The notes under the pieces are model-generated. The model was not told where the DNA came from. It saw nothing but the letters and a program-made list of their open reading frames with translations, and made no database searches. From assembly GCF_000718515.1 (NCBI RefSeq), contig NZ_JNZS01000013.1, positions 130,101-194,100 of the forward strand: 64,000 bases of DNA, in the 5' to 3' direction. How positions within the stretch are numbered: the stretch's first letter is position 1; each line of letters starts with the position of its first letter. Positions 40,329-49,803 of this stretch are shown piece by piece. This DNA comes from Micromonospora parva (GTDB lineage: Bacteria; Actinomycetota; Actinomycetes; Mycobacteriales; Micromonosporaceae). Both the position numbers and the translations under genes were made by a program.

Positions 40329-42005
40329 ATGACCACGGAAGCCTCCGACGCGCCGGTGCTGAACCGTCAGCAGATCCGGCTGCTCATGCTCGGCCTGATG
40401 ACCGGCATGCTGCTGGCCGCACTCGACCAGACCATCGTCGGCACGGCACTGCCGACCATCGTGGGCGAGTTGGGCGGGATCAACCACTACTCCTGGGTGG
40501 TCACCGCGTACCTGCTCGCCTCGACCGCGTCGACGCCCCTGTACGGCAAGATGGCCGACCTGTACGGGCGTCGACCGGTCTTCCTCTTCTCGATCGGCAC
40601 GTTCCTGGTCGGGTCGTTGCTGGCCGGGCTGTCGCAGAACATGACCCAGCTGATCGTCACCCGAGGGATCCAGGGTCTCGGCGCGGGTGGTCTGCTGACG
40701 CTGGCCTTCACCATCATCTCGGATGTGGTGTCACCCCGTGAGCGTGGCCGCTACCAGGGTCTGTTCGGCGCGGTCTTCGGGATCTCGTCGGTCGCCGGGC
40801 CGCTGGTGGGTGGTTACTTCGCGGAGACCGACTGGCGATGGATCTTCTACATCAACGTGCCGTTGGCGATCCTGGCCATCGTCGTCTGCTACCACGTGAT
40901 GCGGTTGATCCCGTTCGAACGTCGGGACCACTCGATCGACTGGCTCGGCGCCGGTCTGCTGGTGGCCGGGGTGAGTTCCCTGCTGCTGGCGCTGAGCTGG
41001 GGTGGCAACGAGTACCCCTGGGGCTCTGGCGTGATCATCAGTCTCTTCGTTGTCGGTGCGGTGCTGGGGGTGCTCTTCGTCCTCCAGGAGGCCCGGGTGG
41101 CCGAGCCGATCCTGCCGCTGCGGCTGTTCCGCAGCGCCACCTTCGCGCTGGCCAACTCGGCCCTGCTCATCATCGGTCTGGTGATGTTCGGCTCGATCAT
41201 CTTCATCCCGCTGTACCTGCAGATCGTCAAGGGCGCGTCGCCGACCCAGAGCGGTCTGCTGATGCTGCCGATGATGGCCGGCATCATCATCACCTCGATC
41301 CTGACCGGTCGCGCGATGACCCGGATCGGCCGGTACAAGTGGTTCCCGGTGGCCGGTTCGGTGACCCTCCTGGCCGGCATGTTCCTCTTCACCCAGCTGG
41401 CGGTGAACACCTCGCTCTGGGTCGCGTTCGGGTACATGGTGGTGATCGGCATCGGGTTGGGTCTGTGCATGCAGTCGCTGATCCTGGCGGTGCAGAACGC
41501 GGTCTCCGTACGCGACCTGGGGGCGGGCACCTCCTCGGCGACGTTCTTCCGGTCGCTGGGCGGTTCGTTCGGGGTGGCGATCCTCGGAACGGTGCTCTCG
41601 TCCCGGCTGACCGGCGGGCTCGCCGACCGGTTGCCCGGCGCGATCGCGCAGCTCCCGCCGCAGGAGCAGGCCGCCGTGGCGGCGAGTGGTGGCACCAACA
41701 TCTCGATCAACGATCCGGCCACCATCCTGGCCCTGCCGGGGCCGGTCCGCGCGGCCATCCAGGGCGCCTTCGTCGACGCACTGGACATGGTCTTCCTGAC
41801 CGCCGGCCTGATCGCGATCGTGGCGGTGGTGGTCACCCTGACGCTGCCCAACACCCAGCTGCGGGGTGCCGGTCCGAAGGGCGCCACCGGTGGTGCCGAC
41901 CCGCTCGGCGGCGAGGCCCCGGCCCCGGGTGGCAAGCCGCTGACCCGCGAGTCAAAGGAGGAGGCGGCCGCCGACATGGAGGCCAAGTCCCAGACGATGA
42001 TCTGA
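40329..42005 (+). CDS. MFS multidrug efflux transporter, DHA2/EmrB type
   Basis: A 558-residue, 14-helix exporter. The DHA2 signature appears as LDQTIVGTALPTIVGELGG in helix 1, then GKMADLYGRRPVF and GIQGLGAGGLLTLAFTIISDVVSPRERGRYQG in the following loops. Drug export by proton antiport is the family reaction. The tail is long and disordered with Glu/Lys. The ATG at 40329 has AAGGG four to five bases upstream. A TetR gene ends 15 bp away on the opposite strand, convergently, so local regulation is possible but not shown. Confidence 0.9.
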   Translation: MTTEASDAPVLNRQQIRLLMLGLMTGMLLAALDQTIVGTALPTIVGELGGINHYSWVVTAYLLASTASTPLYGKMADLYGRRPVFLFSIGTFLVGSLLAGLSQNMTQLIVTRGIQGLGAGGLLTLAFTIISDVVSPRERGRYQGLFGAVFGISSVAGPLVGGYFAETDWRWIFYINVPLAILAIVVCYHVMRLIPFERRDHSIDWLGAGLLVAGVSSLLLALSWGGNEYPWGSGVIISLFVVGAVLGVLFVLQEARVAEPILPLRLFRSATFALANSALLIIGLVMFGSIIFIPLYLQIVKGASPTQSGLLMLPMMAGIIITSILTGRAMTRIGRYKWFPVAGSVTLLAGMFLFTQLAVNTSLWVAFGYMVVIGIGLGLCMQSLILAVQNAVSVRDLGAGTSSATFFRSLGGSFGVAILGTVLSSRLTGGLADRLPGAIAQLPPQEQAAVAASGGTNISINDPATILALPGPVRAAIQGAFVDALDMVFLTAGLIAIVAVVVTLTLPNTQLRGAGPKGATGGADPLGGEAPAPGGKPLTRESKEEAAADMEAKSQTMI

Positions 42006-42019
42006 GCGCGGCCGGTTGG

Positions 42020-42652
42020 TCAGGCGGGGCGGCGGTAGACGCCGTACCACCAGGTCGCCGCCAACTCCCGGGCGGCCGCCGCGTCGGTCTCGGGGTCGGC
42101 CGGGGTGGCGCTGACGTGATCGGCGAGGAAGCGGTCACCGCCGATCACGATCAGTCGGCCCGCGGTCTCCGCGTCGACGCCGGCGGGGGTACGTCCGGCC
42201 TCCTGCTCGACGCGGAGCGCCTGCACGGTACGGGCCACGAACCGCTCCAGTCCCGCCGCCCAGTACTCGCGGACCACCTCGTCGTACGCGGCCACCTCGC
42301 TGACCGCTGCCAGGACCGGGGCGTACGTCCGGTAGATCCGGATCACGTCGGCGAAGACGTCGGTCAGGGTCGTGAGCGGGTCGCCCGGCCCGGCCGGACT
42401 CCACTCGCCGGTGCGGCCGAAGGAGGTTTCCCGCATGGTGCCGGCGAGACGCATGAGCAGTTCGGTCTTGTCGCGGAAGTGGGTGTAGAAGGTCGACCGC
42501 GCCACCCCCGCCTCGGCGGCGATCCGCTGTACCCCGAGATCGGTGAAGCGGATGCCCTCCCGCAGCAGGCGCTCGGTGGCCGCCAGCACCCGCGCCTCGA
42601 CGGCGGCTCGTCCGTCGGGGTTGCGCGGGCGGCGGCGGGTGATCGAGGGCAT
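42020..42652 (-). CDS. TetR-family transcriptional regulator
   Basis: A 210-residue regulator. The HTH region reads AVEARVLAATERLLREGIRFTDLGVQRIAAEAGVARSTFYTHFRDKTELL at residues about 15-65. The C-terminal ligand-binding part contains DVFADVIRIYRTYAPVLAAV. The start ATG at 42652 sits 7 nt after TAGGAT, suggesting a leaderless mRNA. It is convergent with the MFS transporter and divergent from the aldo/keto reductase, with 125 bp between starts. The most natural target is its own and the reductase promoter. Confidence 0.85.
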   Translation of the reverse strand: MPSITRRRPRNPDGRAAVEARVLAATERLLREGIRFTDLGVQRIAAEAGVARSTFYTHFRDKTELLMRLAGTMRETSFGRTGEWSPAGPGDPLTTLTDVFADVIRIYRTYAPVLAAVSEVAAYDEVVREYWAAGLERFVARTVQALRVEQEAGRTPAGVDAETAGRLIVIGGDRFLADHVSATPADPETDAAAARELAATWWYGVYRRPA

Positions 42653-42777
42653 AGCCGGAATCCTAGGTGGCCGGGGGCCGGATCGGCGACGTACGCTCGT
42701 TGCCGGACACAGTGTCCGACATAGTGACCAGGGAGGGCCTGACCTCGGCCTCCCACCCACCACGAGGAGCAACACAC

Positions 42778-43812
42778 GTGAAGTACCGACTGCTGGGCGC
42801 CACCGGGGTGTACGTCTCGGAGATCTCGCTCGGCGCGATGACCTTCGGCGGCAGCGGGCACCCGCTCTGGGGCACCCTCGGTGGGCTGGCGCTGCCCGAG
42901 GTGCAGCGGCTGGTGGACACCGCGCTGGACGCCGGCGTCAACTTCGTCGACACCGCCGACGGCTACAGCGACGGCGAGAGCGAGGAACTGCTCGGCAAGG
43001 CGCTCGGCAAGCGGCGTCGCGACGTCGTGCTGGCGACGAAGGTGCACTCCCGCACCGGGCCCGGCCCGAACGACGTCGGCACCTCCCGGCTGCACATCAT
43101 GCAGAACCTGGAGGACAGCCTGCGCCGGCTGGGCACCGATCACATCGACCTGTACCAGATCCACAACTTCGACCACATCACTCCGATGGAGGAGATGCTG
43201 CGCGCGCTCGACGACGCGGTCCGGCAGGGCAAGGTCCGCTACATCGGGGCCGCCAACTTCGCCGCCTGGCAGATCTCCAAGGCGCTGGGCATCTCCGCCC
43301 GGGAGAAGCTGGCCGGGTTCGTCTCGGTGCAGGAGTACTACTCGCTGCTGGGCCGGGACGTGGAGCGCGACGTGGTGCCGATGGCGCTCAACGAGGGAGT
43401 CGGGCTGACCGTCTGGAGCCCGCTCGCCGGTGGTTTCCTCTCCGGCAAGGTCAGCCGGGACGGGGCCGTCGCCGACAGCGGCGCGCGCAGCGCCCAGCCC
43501 GGTTACGCCAGCTTCACGCCGTTCGACCCGGAGCACGCCTTCGGGGTGGTCGACGTGCTCAAGGGCGTCGCCGAGCGGCACGAGGTCAGCCCGGCCCGGG
43601 TGGCGGTCGCCTGGCTGCTGTCCCGGCCCGCGGTGACGAGCGTGATCGTCGGAGCCCGCAAGCACGATCAGTTGGTGGACAACATCGCCGCCTCGGACCT
43701 CACCCTGACCGAGCAGGACCTCACCGAGCTGGACGAGGCCACCAAGCTGCCGGTCGCGTACCCGAACTGGATCCAGGAGGGGTACTTCGCCGGGGTTCGG
43801 CTGCCCCAGTGA
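42778..43812 (+). CDS. Aldo/keto reductase
   Basis: A 344-residue NADPH-dependent reductase of the TIM-barrel AKR superfamily. Motifs are FVDTADGYSDGESEELLGKALGK (catalytic Asp-Tyr), VLATKVH (Lys), RLGTDHIDLYQIHNFD (His), and the cofactor segment VTSVIVGARKHDQLVDN. The natural substrate is unknown. The GTG at 42778 has GAGGAG 8 bases upstream. It shares the intergenic region with a TetR gene at 42652, which probably controls it. Confidence 0.88.
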   Translation: MKYRLLGATGVYVSEISLGAMTFGGSGHPLWGTLGGLALPEVQRLVDTALDAGVNFVDTADGYSDGESEELLGKALGKRRRDVVLATKVHSRTGPGPNDVGTSRLHIMQNLEDSLRRLGTDHIDLYQIHNFDHITPMEEMLRALDDAVRQGKVRYIGAANFAAWQISKALGISAREKLAGFVSVQEYYSLLGRDVERDVVPMALNEGVGLTVWSPLAGGFLSGKVSRDGAVADSGARSAQPGYASFTPFDPEHAFGVVDVLKGVAERHEVSPARVAVAWLLSRPAVTSVIVGARKHDQLVDNIAASDLTLTEQDLTELDEATKLPVAYPNWIQEGYFAGVRLPQ

Positions 43813-43816
43813 GGCA

Positions 43817-43846
43817 CGGCCCCGGAGTCGGCAGACTCCGGGGCCG
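43817..43846. terminator. Bidirectional hairpin terminator
   Basis: CGGCCCCGGAGTC (43817-43829) and GACTCCGGGGCCG (43834-43846) are perfect 13-bp arms with a GGCA tetraloop. It lies between the convergent aldo/keto reductase stop (43812) and the NUDIX stop (43849). No U-tract follows, as is common in actinobacterial terminators. Confidence 0.8.
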
Positions 43847-43848
43847 AC

Positions 43849-44340
43849 CTACTTGAGGATCAGTCGGTTCGTCTGCTCGAAGACGTCCAGGTCGGCCAGG
43901 GTCTCGATGACCGATGTGGAGAGCGGGGCGGGGAACCGGTCCCGGGCGAAGAAGCCCGCGTCGGTGGTCTCGTCGGTGACCCGGGCCAGTTGCCCGTCCC
44001 ACTCCTCCACCTTGAACGCCGTCGTGAACACCTGGTACGTGTGGCCGTACATGTTGGTGCTCGTCCGGTCGGGGCCGGTGTAGAGGGCGAACGCGCAGAC
44101 CCGCAGGGCCCGCAGTCCGGTCTCCTCACGGACCTCGCGGACCGCGCAGTCGGCTATCGACTCGCCCAGCTCCATCGCGCCGGCCGGCATGGCCCACTGG
44201 CCGTTGTCCGAGCGTTTGATCAGCAGAATGCGTCCGGCGTCGTCGTTCACCACGGCACGGGCGCCGACGAACATCAGCGTCCGGTCCCCGGCGAGTGCGC
44301 GCAACTGCCCCACGTATGAGTCGGCCCAGGAGATGCTCAC
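43849..44340 (-). CDS. NUDIX hydrolase
   Basis: A 163-residue protein with a full Nudix box: GAMELGESIADCAVREVREETGL, matching GX5EX7REUXEEXGU. The domain spans residues about 27-145. It should hydrolyse a nucleoside diphosphate linked to another moiety, with the substrate unknown. The GTG at 44340 is 7 nt after TAAGTT, giving a leaderless start. A TTG at 44349 is the alternative. It is divergent from the acyl-CoA ligase, with 56 bp between the starts and -10 boxes facing outward. Confidence 0.85.
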   Translation of the reverse strand: MSISWADSYVGQLRALAGDRTLMFVGARAVVNDDAGRILLIKRSDNGQWAMPAGAMELGESIADCAVREVREETGLRALRVCAFALYTGPDRTSTNMYGHTYQVFTTAFKVEEWDGQLARVTDETTDAGFFARDRFPAPLSTSVIETLADLDVFEQTNRLILK

Positions 44341-44396
44341 CTGCGACAACTTACGGGGGTTCCCAACGTGTGACCCGCGACACTAGCTTGTTACCC

Positions 44397-46046
44397 ATGC
44401 GTAGCACGATGATGGACGCCCCTCTGCAGGTCTCCCGGATCCTCGAGCACGGCGCAGGAGTGCACGGCACGGCCGAGGTGGTGACCTGGACCGGCGCCGA
44501 GCCCCGCCGGATGACGTACGCCGAGGTGGGGCGCACCGCCGCCCGGTTGGCGCACGCGCTGCGCGACGAGTGTGGGGTGACCGGTGACGAGCGGGTCGCC
44601 ACCTTCATGTGGAACAACAACGAGCACCTGGTCGCCTACTTCGCGGTGCCGAGCATGGGCGCGGTGCTGCACACGCTCAACATCAGGCTCTTCCCCGACC
44701 AGGTCGTCTACATCGCCAATCACGCCGAGGACCGGGTGGTGCTCGTCGACAGCACGCTGCTCCCGCTGCTGGCCCGGGTGATCGGCGAGCTGACCACGGT
44801 GCGGCACGTCGTGGTGGTCGGCGGCGGTGACCCCGCGCCGCTGGTGGCGGCTGCCGGTGGCCGGATCACCGTGCACCACTGGGACGCGCTGCTCGCCGAC
44901 CGGCCAGAGGTGTACGACTGGCCCGAGGTGGACGAGCGCGACGCCGCCGCGCTCTGCTACACCTCGGGTACCACCGGGAACCCGAAGGGTGTGGCCTACT
45001 CGCACCGGTCGATCTACCTGCACTCGTTGCAGGTGTGCATGCCGGAGGGTTTCGGTCTCGGGCCGACCGACCGCGAGTTGGCCATCGTGCCGATGTTCCA
45101 CGCCATGTCCTGGGGTCTGCCGTACGCGGCCTTCCTCTCCGGCGCGTCGCTGATCATGCCGGACCGGTTCCTCCAGGCCGCGCCGATCGCCGAGATGATC
45201 GCCGCCGAGCGGCCCACCCTGGCCGGCGCGGTGCCGACCATCTGGACCGACCTGCTGGCCTACCTGGACACCCACGACGTGGACACCTCGTCGCTCGGTG
45301 AGGTGATCGTCGGCGGGTCGGCGTGCCCGCCGGCGTTGATGCACGCGTTCGGCGAGCGGCACGGGATCGAGGTCATCCACGCCTGGGGGATGACCGAGAT
45401 GTCTCCGCTGGGGTCGGTCTCGCGTCCGCCCGCCGGTGTGACAGGTGAGCAGGCGTGGCGTTACCGCTACACCCAGGGGCGGGTGCCGGCGGGCGTGCAG
45501 GCGCGGATCGTCGGCCCGTCGGGTGAGCCGATGCCCGCCGACGGCACGGCGGTGGGCGAGTTGGAGGTCCGTGGGCCGTGGGTGACCGCCCGGTACGTCG
45601 GTGACGACGCCCCGGAGGAGGAGAAGTTCCGCGACGGTTGGCTGCGAACCGGCGACGTCGGCACCCTCTCGCCGGACGGGTACATCACGCTGACCGACCG
45701 CGCCAAGGACGTGATCAAGTCCGGTGGTGAGTGGATTTCGTCGGTGGAGCTGGAGAACGCGCTGATGGCCCACCCGGCGGTGTTGGAGGCGTGCGTCGTG
45801 GGTGTCCCGGACGAGCGATGGGACGAGCGGCCACTGGCCACCGTGGTGGTCCGGGAGGGCGCGTCGGTGACCGCGGAGGAGCTGCGGGACTTCCTGGCCA
45901 CGTCGGTGGCGCGCTGGCAGTTGCCCGAGCGCTGGGCGTTCATCGACACCGTGCCGAAGACGAGCGTGGGCAAGTTCGACAAGAAGGTCGTCCGTTCGCG
46001 GTACGCCGGGGGTGAGCTGACTGTCCGGGAGCTGACAGCCCCGTAA
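44397..46046 (+). CDS. Long-chain fatty acid-CoA ligase
   Basis: A 549-residue AMP-forming ligase. The P-loop is CYTSGTTGNPKGVAYSH, with the gate motif EVIHAWGMTEMSPLG, motif DGWLRTGDVGTLSPDGYITLTDRAKD and the catalytic Lys motif PKTSVGKFDKK near the C-terminus. It activates a fatty acid with ATP and CoA in the cytosol. The ATG at 44397 follows TAGCTT (44384-44389) by 7 nt, a leaderless layout. It ends in a strong hairpin at 46107. Confidence 0.9.
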   Translation: MRSTMMDAPLQVSRILEHGAGVHGTAEVVTWTGAEPRRMTYAEVGRTAARLAHALRDECGVTGDERVATFMWNNNEHLVAYFAVPSMGAVLHTLNIRLFPDQVVYIANHAEDRVVLVDSTLLPLLARVIGELTTVRHVVVVGGGDPAPLVAAAGGRITVHHWDALLADRPEVYDWPEVDERDAAALCYTSGTTGNPKGVAYSHRSIYLHSLQVCMPEGFGLGPTDRELAIVPMFHAMSWGLPYAAFLSGASLIMPDRFLQAAPIAEMIAAERPTLAGAVPTIWTDLLAYLDTHDVDTSSLGEVIVGGSACPPALMHAFGERHGIEVIHAWGMTEMSPLGSVSRPPAGVTGEQAWRYRYTQGRVPAGVQARIVGPSGEPMPADGTAVGELEVRGPWVTARYVGDDAPEEEKFRDGWLRTGDVGTLSPDGYITLTDRAKDVIKSGGEWISSVELENALMAHPAVLEACVVGVPDERWDERPLATVVVREGASVTAEELRDFLATSVARWQLPERWAFIDTVPKTSVGKFDKKVVRSRYAGGELTVRELTAP

Positions 46047-46106
46047 CGTTTTGCCAGGCACTGTCGCCTGTTGGGGCGGGAGTACTCCTGCAACAACCCT
46101 CCCCAG

Positions 46107-46143
46107 GGGCGGCCCCGGCGTTCGCACCGCGCCGGGGCCGCCC
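46107..46143. terminator. GC-rich hairpin terminator after acyl-CoA ligase
   Basis: GGGCGGCCCCGGCG (46107-46120) and CGCCGGGGCCGCCC (46130-46143) are perfect 14-bp arms around a 9-nt loop, between the convergent ligase (ends 46046) and quinone reductase (ends 46234) genes. No T-tract is present. Confidence 0.75.
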
Positions 46144-46233
46144 GCTCCACGCGGGGTGACCCGCACCATCATTGTTGCGAAAGTTATTCGCTTCTGTCCT
46201 GCTGACGGGGAAATCGGGCGATCGGCGACCCGA

Positions 46234-47244
46234 TCAGGCGTCGCTGGTGGTGATGAGCACCTTGCCCACCGTCGAGTCCTCCACCGCCTGGTGCGCCGCT
46301 GCCGCCTCGGCCAGGGGGTAGTAGTGCAACGGCAGCCCGGCGTCCGCACCCACCCGGATGCCGCCCTGGCTGGCCGCCGCCGCCACGTCCTTCACGCCCA
46401 GCGCCTTGGCCGCCTTCGGCTCCGTGTAGACAAGCACGAACTGCCAACGGGCGTTCGGCGCCATCATCGCCCGGATCGGGATGCTGACCTCGCCCCCACC
46501 GTCGTCGGCGTACATGCAGACCGCGCCGCCGTGCCGCAGCACCTGCGCGTCGATCGGGGCGTTACGGGCGGGAGAGACCTCCACGATCGTGTGGACCCCG
46601 TCGGGGGCGATCTTGTGGACCTCCTCGACCACGTCCTGCTCCCGATAATTGATCACAAAGGAGGCACCGGCCGACGCGGCGAGCTGCGCCTTCTCCGCGC
46701 TGCTCACAGTGGCGATCACCGTGGCGTCGGACCACCGGGCGAGCTGGATCGCGGCGTTGCCGACCGCTCCCGCGCCGCCCTGCACCAGCACCGTGTGATC
46801 CGCCAACGCGCCGGCCCGCAACGTGTCCGGCATGAACTCCCCAGCGGTCAGACAGCGGTGCGCGGTGAGGAACGGAATGCCCAGGGCGGCGCCCAGCTCG
46901 AACGGGGCGTCGCCGAGGCGTACCGCCTGCCGGACCGGCACCAGCGTGTACTCCGCCGCCGTACCCCACTGTCGCTGCCAGGCCGCTTCCCAGATCCACA
47001 CCCGCTCACCGATCAGGTCGGGATCGACCCCCGCGCCGACCGCCTCGACCACCCCGGCGCCGTCCTGCCCGGGAATCTGCCACCCGTCCGGCGGTGAACT
47101 GCGGCGGGACTTCCAGTCGGTCGGGTTCACCCCGGAGACCGCCACCCGCACCAGGACCTCGCCCGCACCCGGTTCCGGCACCGGCCGGTCGACCAGAGAA
47201 AGCACCGACGGGTCGCCGGTGCGCTCGTACACGATGGCCTTCAT
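46234..47244 (-). CDS. Zinc-type alcohol dehydrogenase-like / NADPH quinone oxidoreductase
   Basis: A 336-residue MDR-superfamily reductase. Residues about 1-120 are the GroES-like domain (VRVAVSGVNPTDWK). Residues about 130-290 form the Rossmann domain with the NADPH-binding VLVQGGAGAVGNAAIQLA. The catalytic zinc Cys is absent, so the quinone-reductase subgroup is more likely than the zinc alcohol dehydrogenases. The ATG start at 47244 has no strong ribosome site. It lies head-to-tail with a HAD gene upstream (29-bp gap). Confidence 0.85.
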   Translation of the reverse strand: MKAIVYERTGDPSVLSLVDRPVPEPGAGEVLVRVAVSGVNPTDWKSRRSSPPDGWQIPGQDGAGVVEAVGAGVDPDLIGERVWIWEAAWQRQWGTAAEYTLVPVRQAVRLGDAPFELGAALGIPFLTAHRCLTAGEFMPDTLRAGALADHTVLVQGGAGAVGNAAIQLARWSDATVIATVSSAEKAQLAASAGASFVINYREQDVVEEVHKIAPDGVHTIVEVSPARNAPIDAQVLRHGGAVCMYADDGGGEVSIPIRAMMAPNARWQFVLVYTEPKAAKALGVKDVAAAASQGGIRVGADAGLPLHYYPLAEAAAAHQAVEDSTVGKVLITTSDA

Positions 47245-47272
47245 CCGTGGTCTCTACCCCGCTCGGCCCCGG

Positions 47273-47926
47273 TCAACCCAGCTCGTCCACCAGCTCCGGG
47301 GTCAGCGCACCGATCGCGTCGAGCGTCACCACCGCCAGCCCCGCGGCGTCCGGATCGAGCGGGTACGAGCCGTGCGGCACCGCCACCACCCGCATCCCCG
47401 CCGCCGCTGCCGAACGCACCCCGTTGGACGAGTCCTCCACCGCCACGCAGCGGGTCGGGTCGACGCCCAGGCGCTGCGCCACGCTCAGGTACACGTCCGG
47501 CGCGGGCTTGCCCCGCTCGGTCTGCTCGGTGGAGAGGGTCGCGCCGAACGCGTCGGTCAGGCCGGTCGCCGCCAGCGCCGCCTCGATCAACCGGGTCGGC
47601 GACGAACTCGCCAGCCCGAGCGGCCACCGCGCGGCCAGCCGGCGGACGACCTGGTCGGCACCGTCGATGAGGGGTACGTGCTCGCGGTAGCGGCGGGTCA
47701 TCTCCTCGACCACCTCGACGGCGACCTGCTCGGCGGTACGCCCGACGCCCAGCTCCCCGCTGAGGTAGTGGGCCCACTCGCCGGTGCTCATCCCCATCAG
47801 TCGGCGTTGGGTGTCCGGCTGCCACGTTCCGCCGTGCGCCGCCACGTACGCCCGGCGGACCTCCTCCCACACCGGCTCGGAATCCACGATCACGCCGTCC
47901 AGGTCGAAGACCACCGCATCCGTCAC
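47273..47926 (-). CDS. HAD-family phosphatase, beta-phosphoglucomutase-like
   Basis: A 217-residue HAD hydrolase. Motif I is VVFDLDGVIVDSEP with the nucleophilic Asp, motif II SSSPTRLIEAAL, motif III Lys in ERGKPAPDVYL, and motif IV VAVEDSSNGVRSAAAAGM. The cap domain is helical (residues about 17-85). It could be a sugar-phosphate phosphatase or mutase; the substrate is unknown. The GTG at 47926 has an AGGA site about 8 bases upstream. It is possibly co-transcribed with the reductase downstream. Confidence 0.85.
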   Translation of the reverse strand: MTDAVVFDLDGVIVDSEPVWEEVRRAYVAAHGGTWQPDTQRRLMGMSTGEWAHYLSGELGVGRTAEQVAVEVVEEMTRRYREHVPLIDGADQVVRRLAARWPLGLASSSPTRLIEAALAATGLTDAFGATLSTEQTERGKPAPDVYLSVAQRLGVDPTRCVAVEDSSNGVRSAAAAGMRVVAVPHGSYPLDPDAAGLAVVTLDAIGALTPELVDELG

Positions 47927-47957
47927 GGGCCCATCCTGCCCGACCGGCGGGTGCCCG

Positions 47958-48824
47958 TCAGCCGGGCAGCGCCGGCAGCCCGACCGGGCTGCCCTCCGGG
48001 ACCAGGGTGTGGCAGGAGCGGGCGATCGGCTCCAGCAACTCCCGGAGCCGGTTCGTGTCGTCCGGGGCGAACGCCCGCCACGGGTGCGCGGCGGCCCGGT
48101 CGGTGGCGTCCTCGACGGCCTGGAGCCCGGCCCGGGCATCGTCGGTGGCAGCGCCGTCACCGGTCAGCCAGCCCTGCTCGGTGAGCCGCTCACGGGCGGC
48201 CTGCCACTGCTCCTCGGACCAGCCCCGGCCCAGCAGGTACTGCGGCGGTGAGCCGTCCAGCGCCACCCGCGCGGTCAGGGTCTCCACCGGGTCCAGCCCG
48301 GCGGCGACCAGCGCCGCCACGTGCCCGTCACCACGGTGCTCGCGCAGGGTCGTGGCGGCCTGCCACAGCCGGGCCAGCGGGTACTCGCCGGCCGGGAGCG
48401 CCGCGTTGGCCGCGCCGAGCACCCGGCCTGCGGTCTGCGCCGCCGACGCCGCCCGCTCCAACAGGTCGGCCGCCTCCACCAGATGCGACTCCGGCAGCTC
48501 GTAGGTCAGCTCGGCGAGCGCCTGCACCGCGCCGGTCAGGCGGGCCCGCAACGCCTCCTGCGGGGTGGCCAACCGCCACACCGCGGGCAGCGCGCGGGCC
48601 ACCATCGGCGGTGCGAAGGTGAAGAAGGCGGCAGTCACCGGGGCCGCCTCGGTGGCGCCCAGTGGCGCGGCCCGGCCGGCGAAGTAACCGCGCCAGTAAC
48701 CGCGCAGCCCCACCGCCTCGTACGCGGCACGGGCCCGGGGGTGGAGGTAGGTGACAGCGTGCACCGGCTCGAAGTACGCCCACATCGACCGGGCGGTCCG
48801 CCCAGGCTCGTCCAGCGCCGTCAC
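47958..48824 (-). CDS. SCO6745-like protein (SalK family)
   Basis: A 288-residue protein of the actinobacterial SCO6745/SalK group. It starts RTARSMWAYFEPVHAVTYLHPRARAAYEAVGLRGYWRGYFAGRAAPLG and is mostly helical with a repetitive Ala/Leu-rich middle. The biochemical function is not established. The GTG at 48824 is supported by GGAGG 5 bases upstream, and the frame extends upstream without a site. It lies 32 bp upstream of the HAD gene on the same strand, so may be in its operon. Confidence 0.75.
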   Translation of the reverse strand: MTALDEPGRTARSMWAYFEPVHAVTYLHPRARAAYEAVGLRGYWRGYFAGRAAPLGATEAAPVTAAFFTFAPPMVARALPAVWRLATPQEALRARLTGAVQALAELTYELPESHLVEAADLLERAASAAQTAGRVLGAANAALPAGEYPLARLWQAATTLREHRGDGHVAALVAAGLDPVETLTARVALDGSPPQYLLGRGWSEEQWQAARERLTEQGWLTGDGAATDDARAGLQAVEDATDRAAAHPWRAFAPDDTNRLRELLEPIARSCHTLVPEGSPVGLPALPG

Positions 48825-48974
48825 ATGCACCTCCGCGTCCGGTTCCAGCTGGGGCACCCCGGACGGCGAACCGCCCGGGGTGACGCCGAACCTACTGCCG
48901 CTGGGTGACGGGCCGGAAGCCCCATGTGAACAACCCCATCGCGTCCCGGCGACAACCGGGACGATCCGGGCAGG

Positions 48975-49655
48975 TCACTGGGCGGCGAGCACATCCACCA
49001 CGAAGCGCAGCGGACCGGTCGGACGTCCACCGGCGGCGGCCTCGTCGTTGCCGTACGCCAGCTCGCCCGGAATGTCGAGCTGCACCCGGCTGCCCACCGT
49101 CACCCCGACCAGGCCCTGGTCCCAGCCCGGGATCACCTGGCCGACGCCGATCGGGAAGGTGGCCGGCTGGCCGGCCTTCCAGGAGGAGTCGAACTCCTTG
49201 CCGTCCTTGTAGAACACCCCCACGTAGTTGGTGGTGATGTTCTGGCCCTTCTGCACTGCCGGCCCGGTGCCCTTGATCAGCGGCGTGACGACGAGCTTCT
49301 TGAGCTCACCGGTGCCCGGCGTCACCGTCGGCTTGCTGCCCAGCGCGGGATCGGCGCCCTCGGGCAGCTGCGGCGCGGGAGGTGCGCCGGCCTCGTCGGC
49401 GGCCGGGGCGGAGGCGGACGGGGTGGAGTCGGCCGAGTTCTTGGGCTTGTCGTCGCCACCGCCGATCGTCACGAAGACGCCGATCAGCACCCCGACCACG
49501 GCGACGGCGGCGAGGCCGCTGGCCCACGCGTTGCGCTTCCGCCTCGCGTCGGCGGCCTTCTTCGCCGCCAACTGGGCGGCCAGGCGGCGCCCCGACTTGG
49601 TGGCCGGGCTCTGGTCCTGGCCCGCCGACCGGTTCTGCTGCGTCCGCTCGCTCAC
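48975..49655 (-). CDS. FKBP-type peptidyl-prolyl cis-trans isomerase, membrane-anchored
   Basis: A 226-residue protein with an N-terminal Arg/Lys-rich cytosolic tail, one membrane segment (about residues 43-65, NAWASGLAAVAVVGVLIGVFV), a Pro/Ala/Asp linker, and an FKBP domain (VQKGQNITTNYVGVFYKDGKEFDSSW, FPIGVGQVIPGWDQGLVG, and the GELAYG flap). It should assist folding of exported proteins at the membrane surface. The GTG at 49655 is preferred over an upstream start at 49721. Confidence 0.88.
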   Translation of the reverse strand: MSERTQQNRSAGQDQSPATKSGRRLAAQLAAKKAADARRKRNAWASGLAAVAVVGVLIGVFVTIGGGDDKPKNSADSTPSASAPAADEAGAPPAPQLPEGADPALGSKPTVTPGTGELKKLVVTPLIKGTGPAVQKGQNITTNYVGVFYKDGKEFDSSWKAGQPATFPIGVGQVIPGWDQGLVGVTVGSRVQLDIPGELAYGNDEAAAGGRPTGPLRFVVDVLAAQ

Positions 49656-49803
49656 GTCGTCGACTCCCTGCTGCGAAGTGTGGCCGGCACACCCGGTGCC
49701 GGGGGGAAAGCCGACGCACACGGTACCCGCACCGCGGCCTACCGTGCCCGCCGCGGACGCCCCGGATCGCCCAGCGCGACAGTTCCGGGGCGTTCTCGGG
49801 CGA

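Noticed and set aside
46154..46210. AT-rich stretch with ATTGTTGCGAAAG that looked like a promoter
   Set aside because: It lies between two convergent genes and no gene starts next to it.
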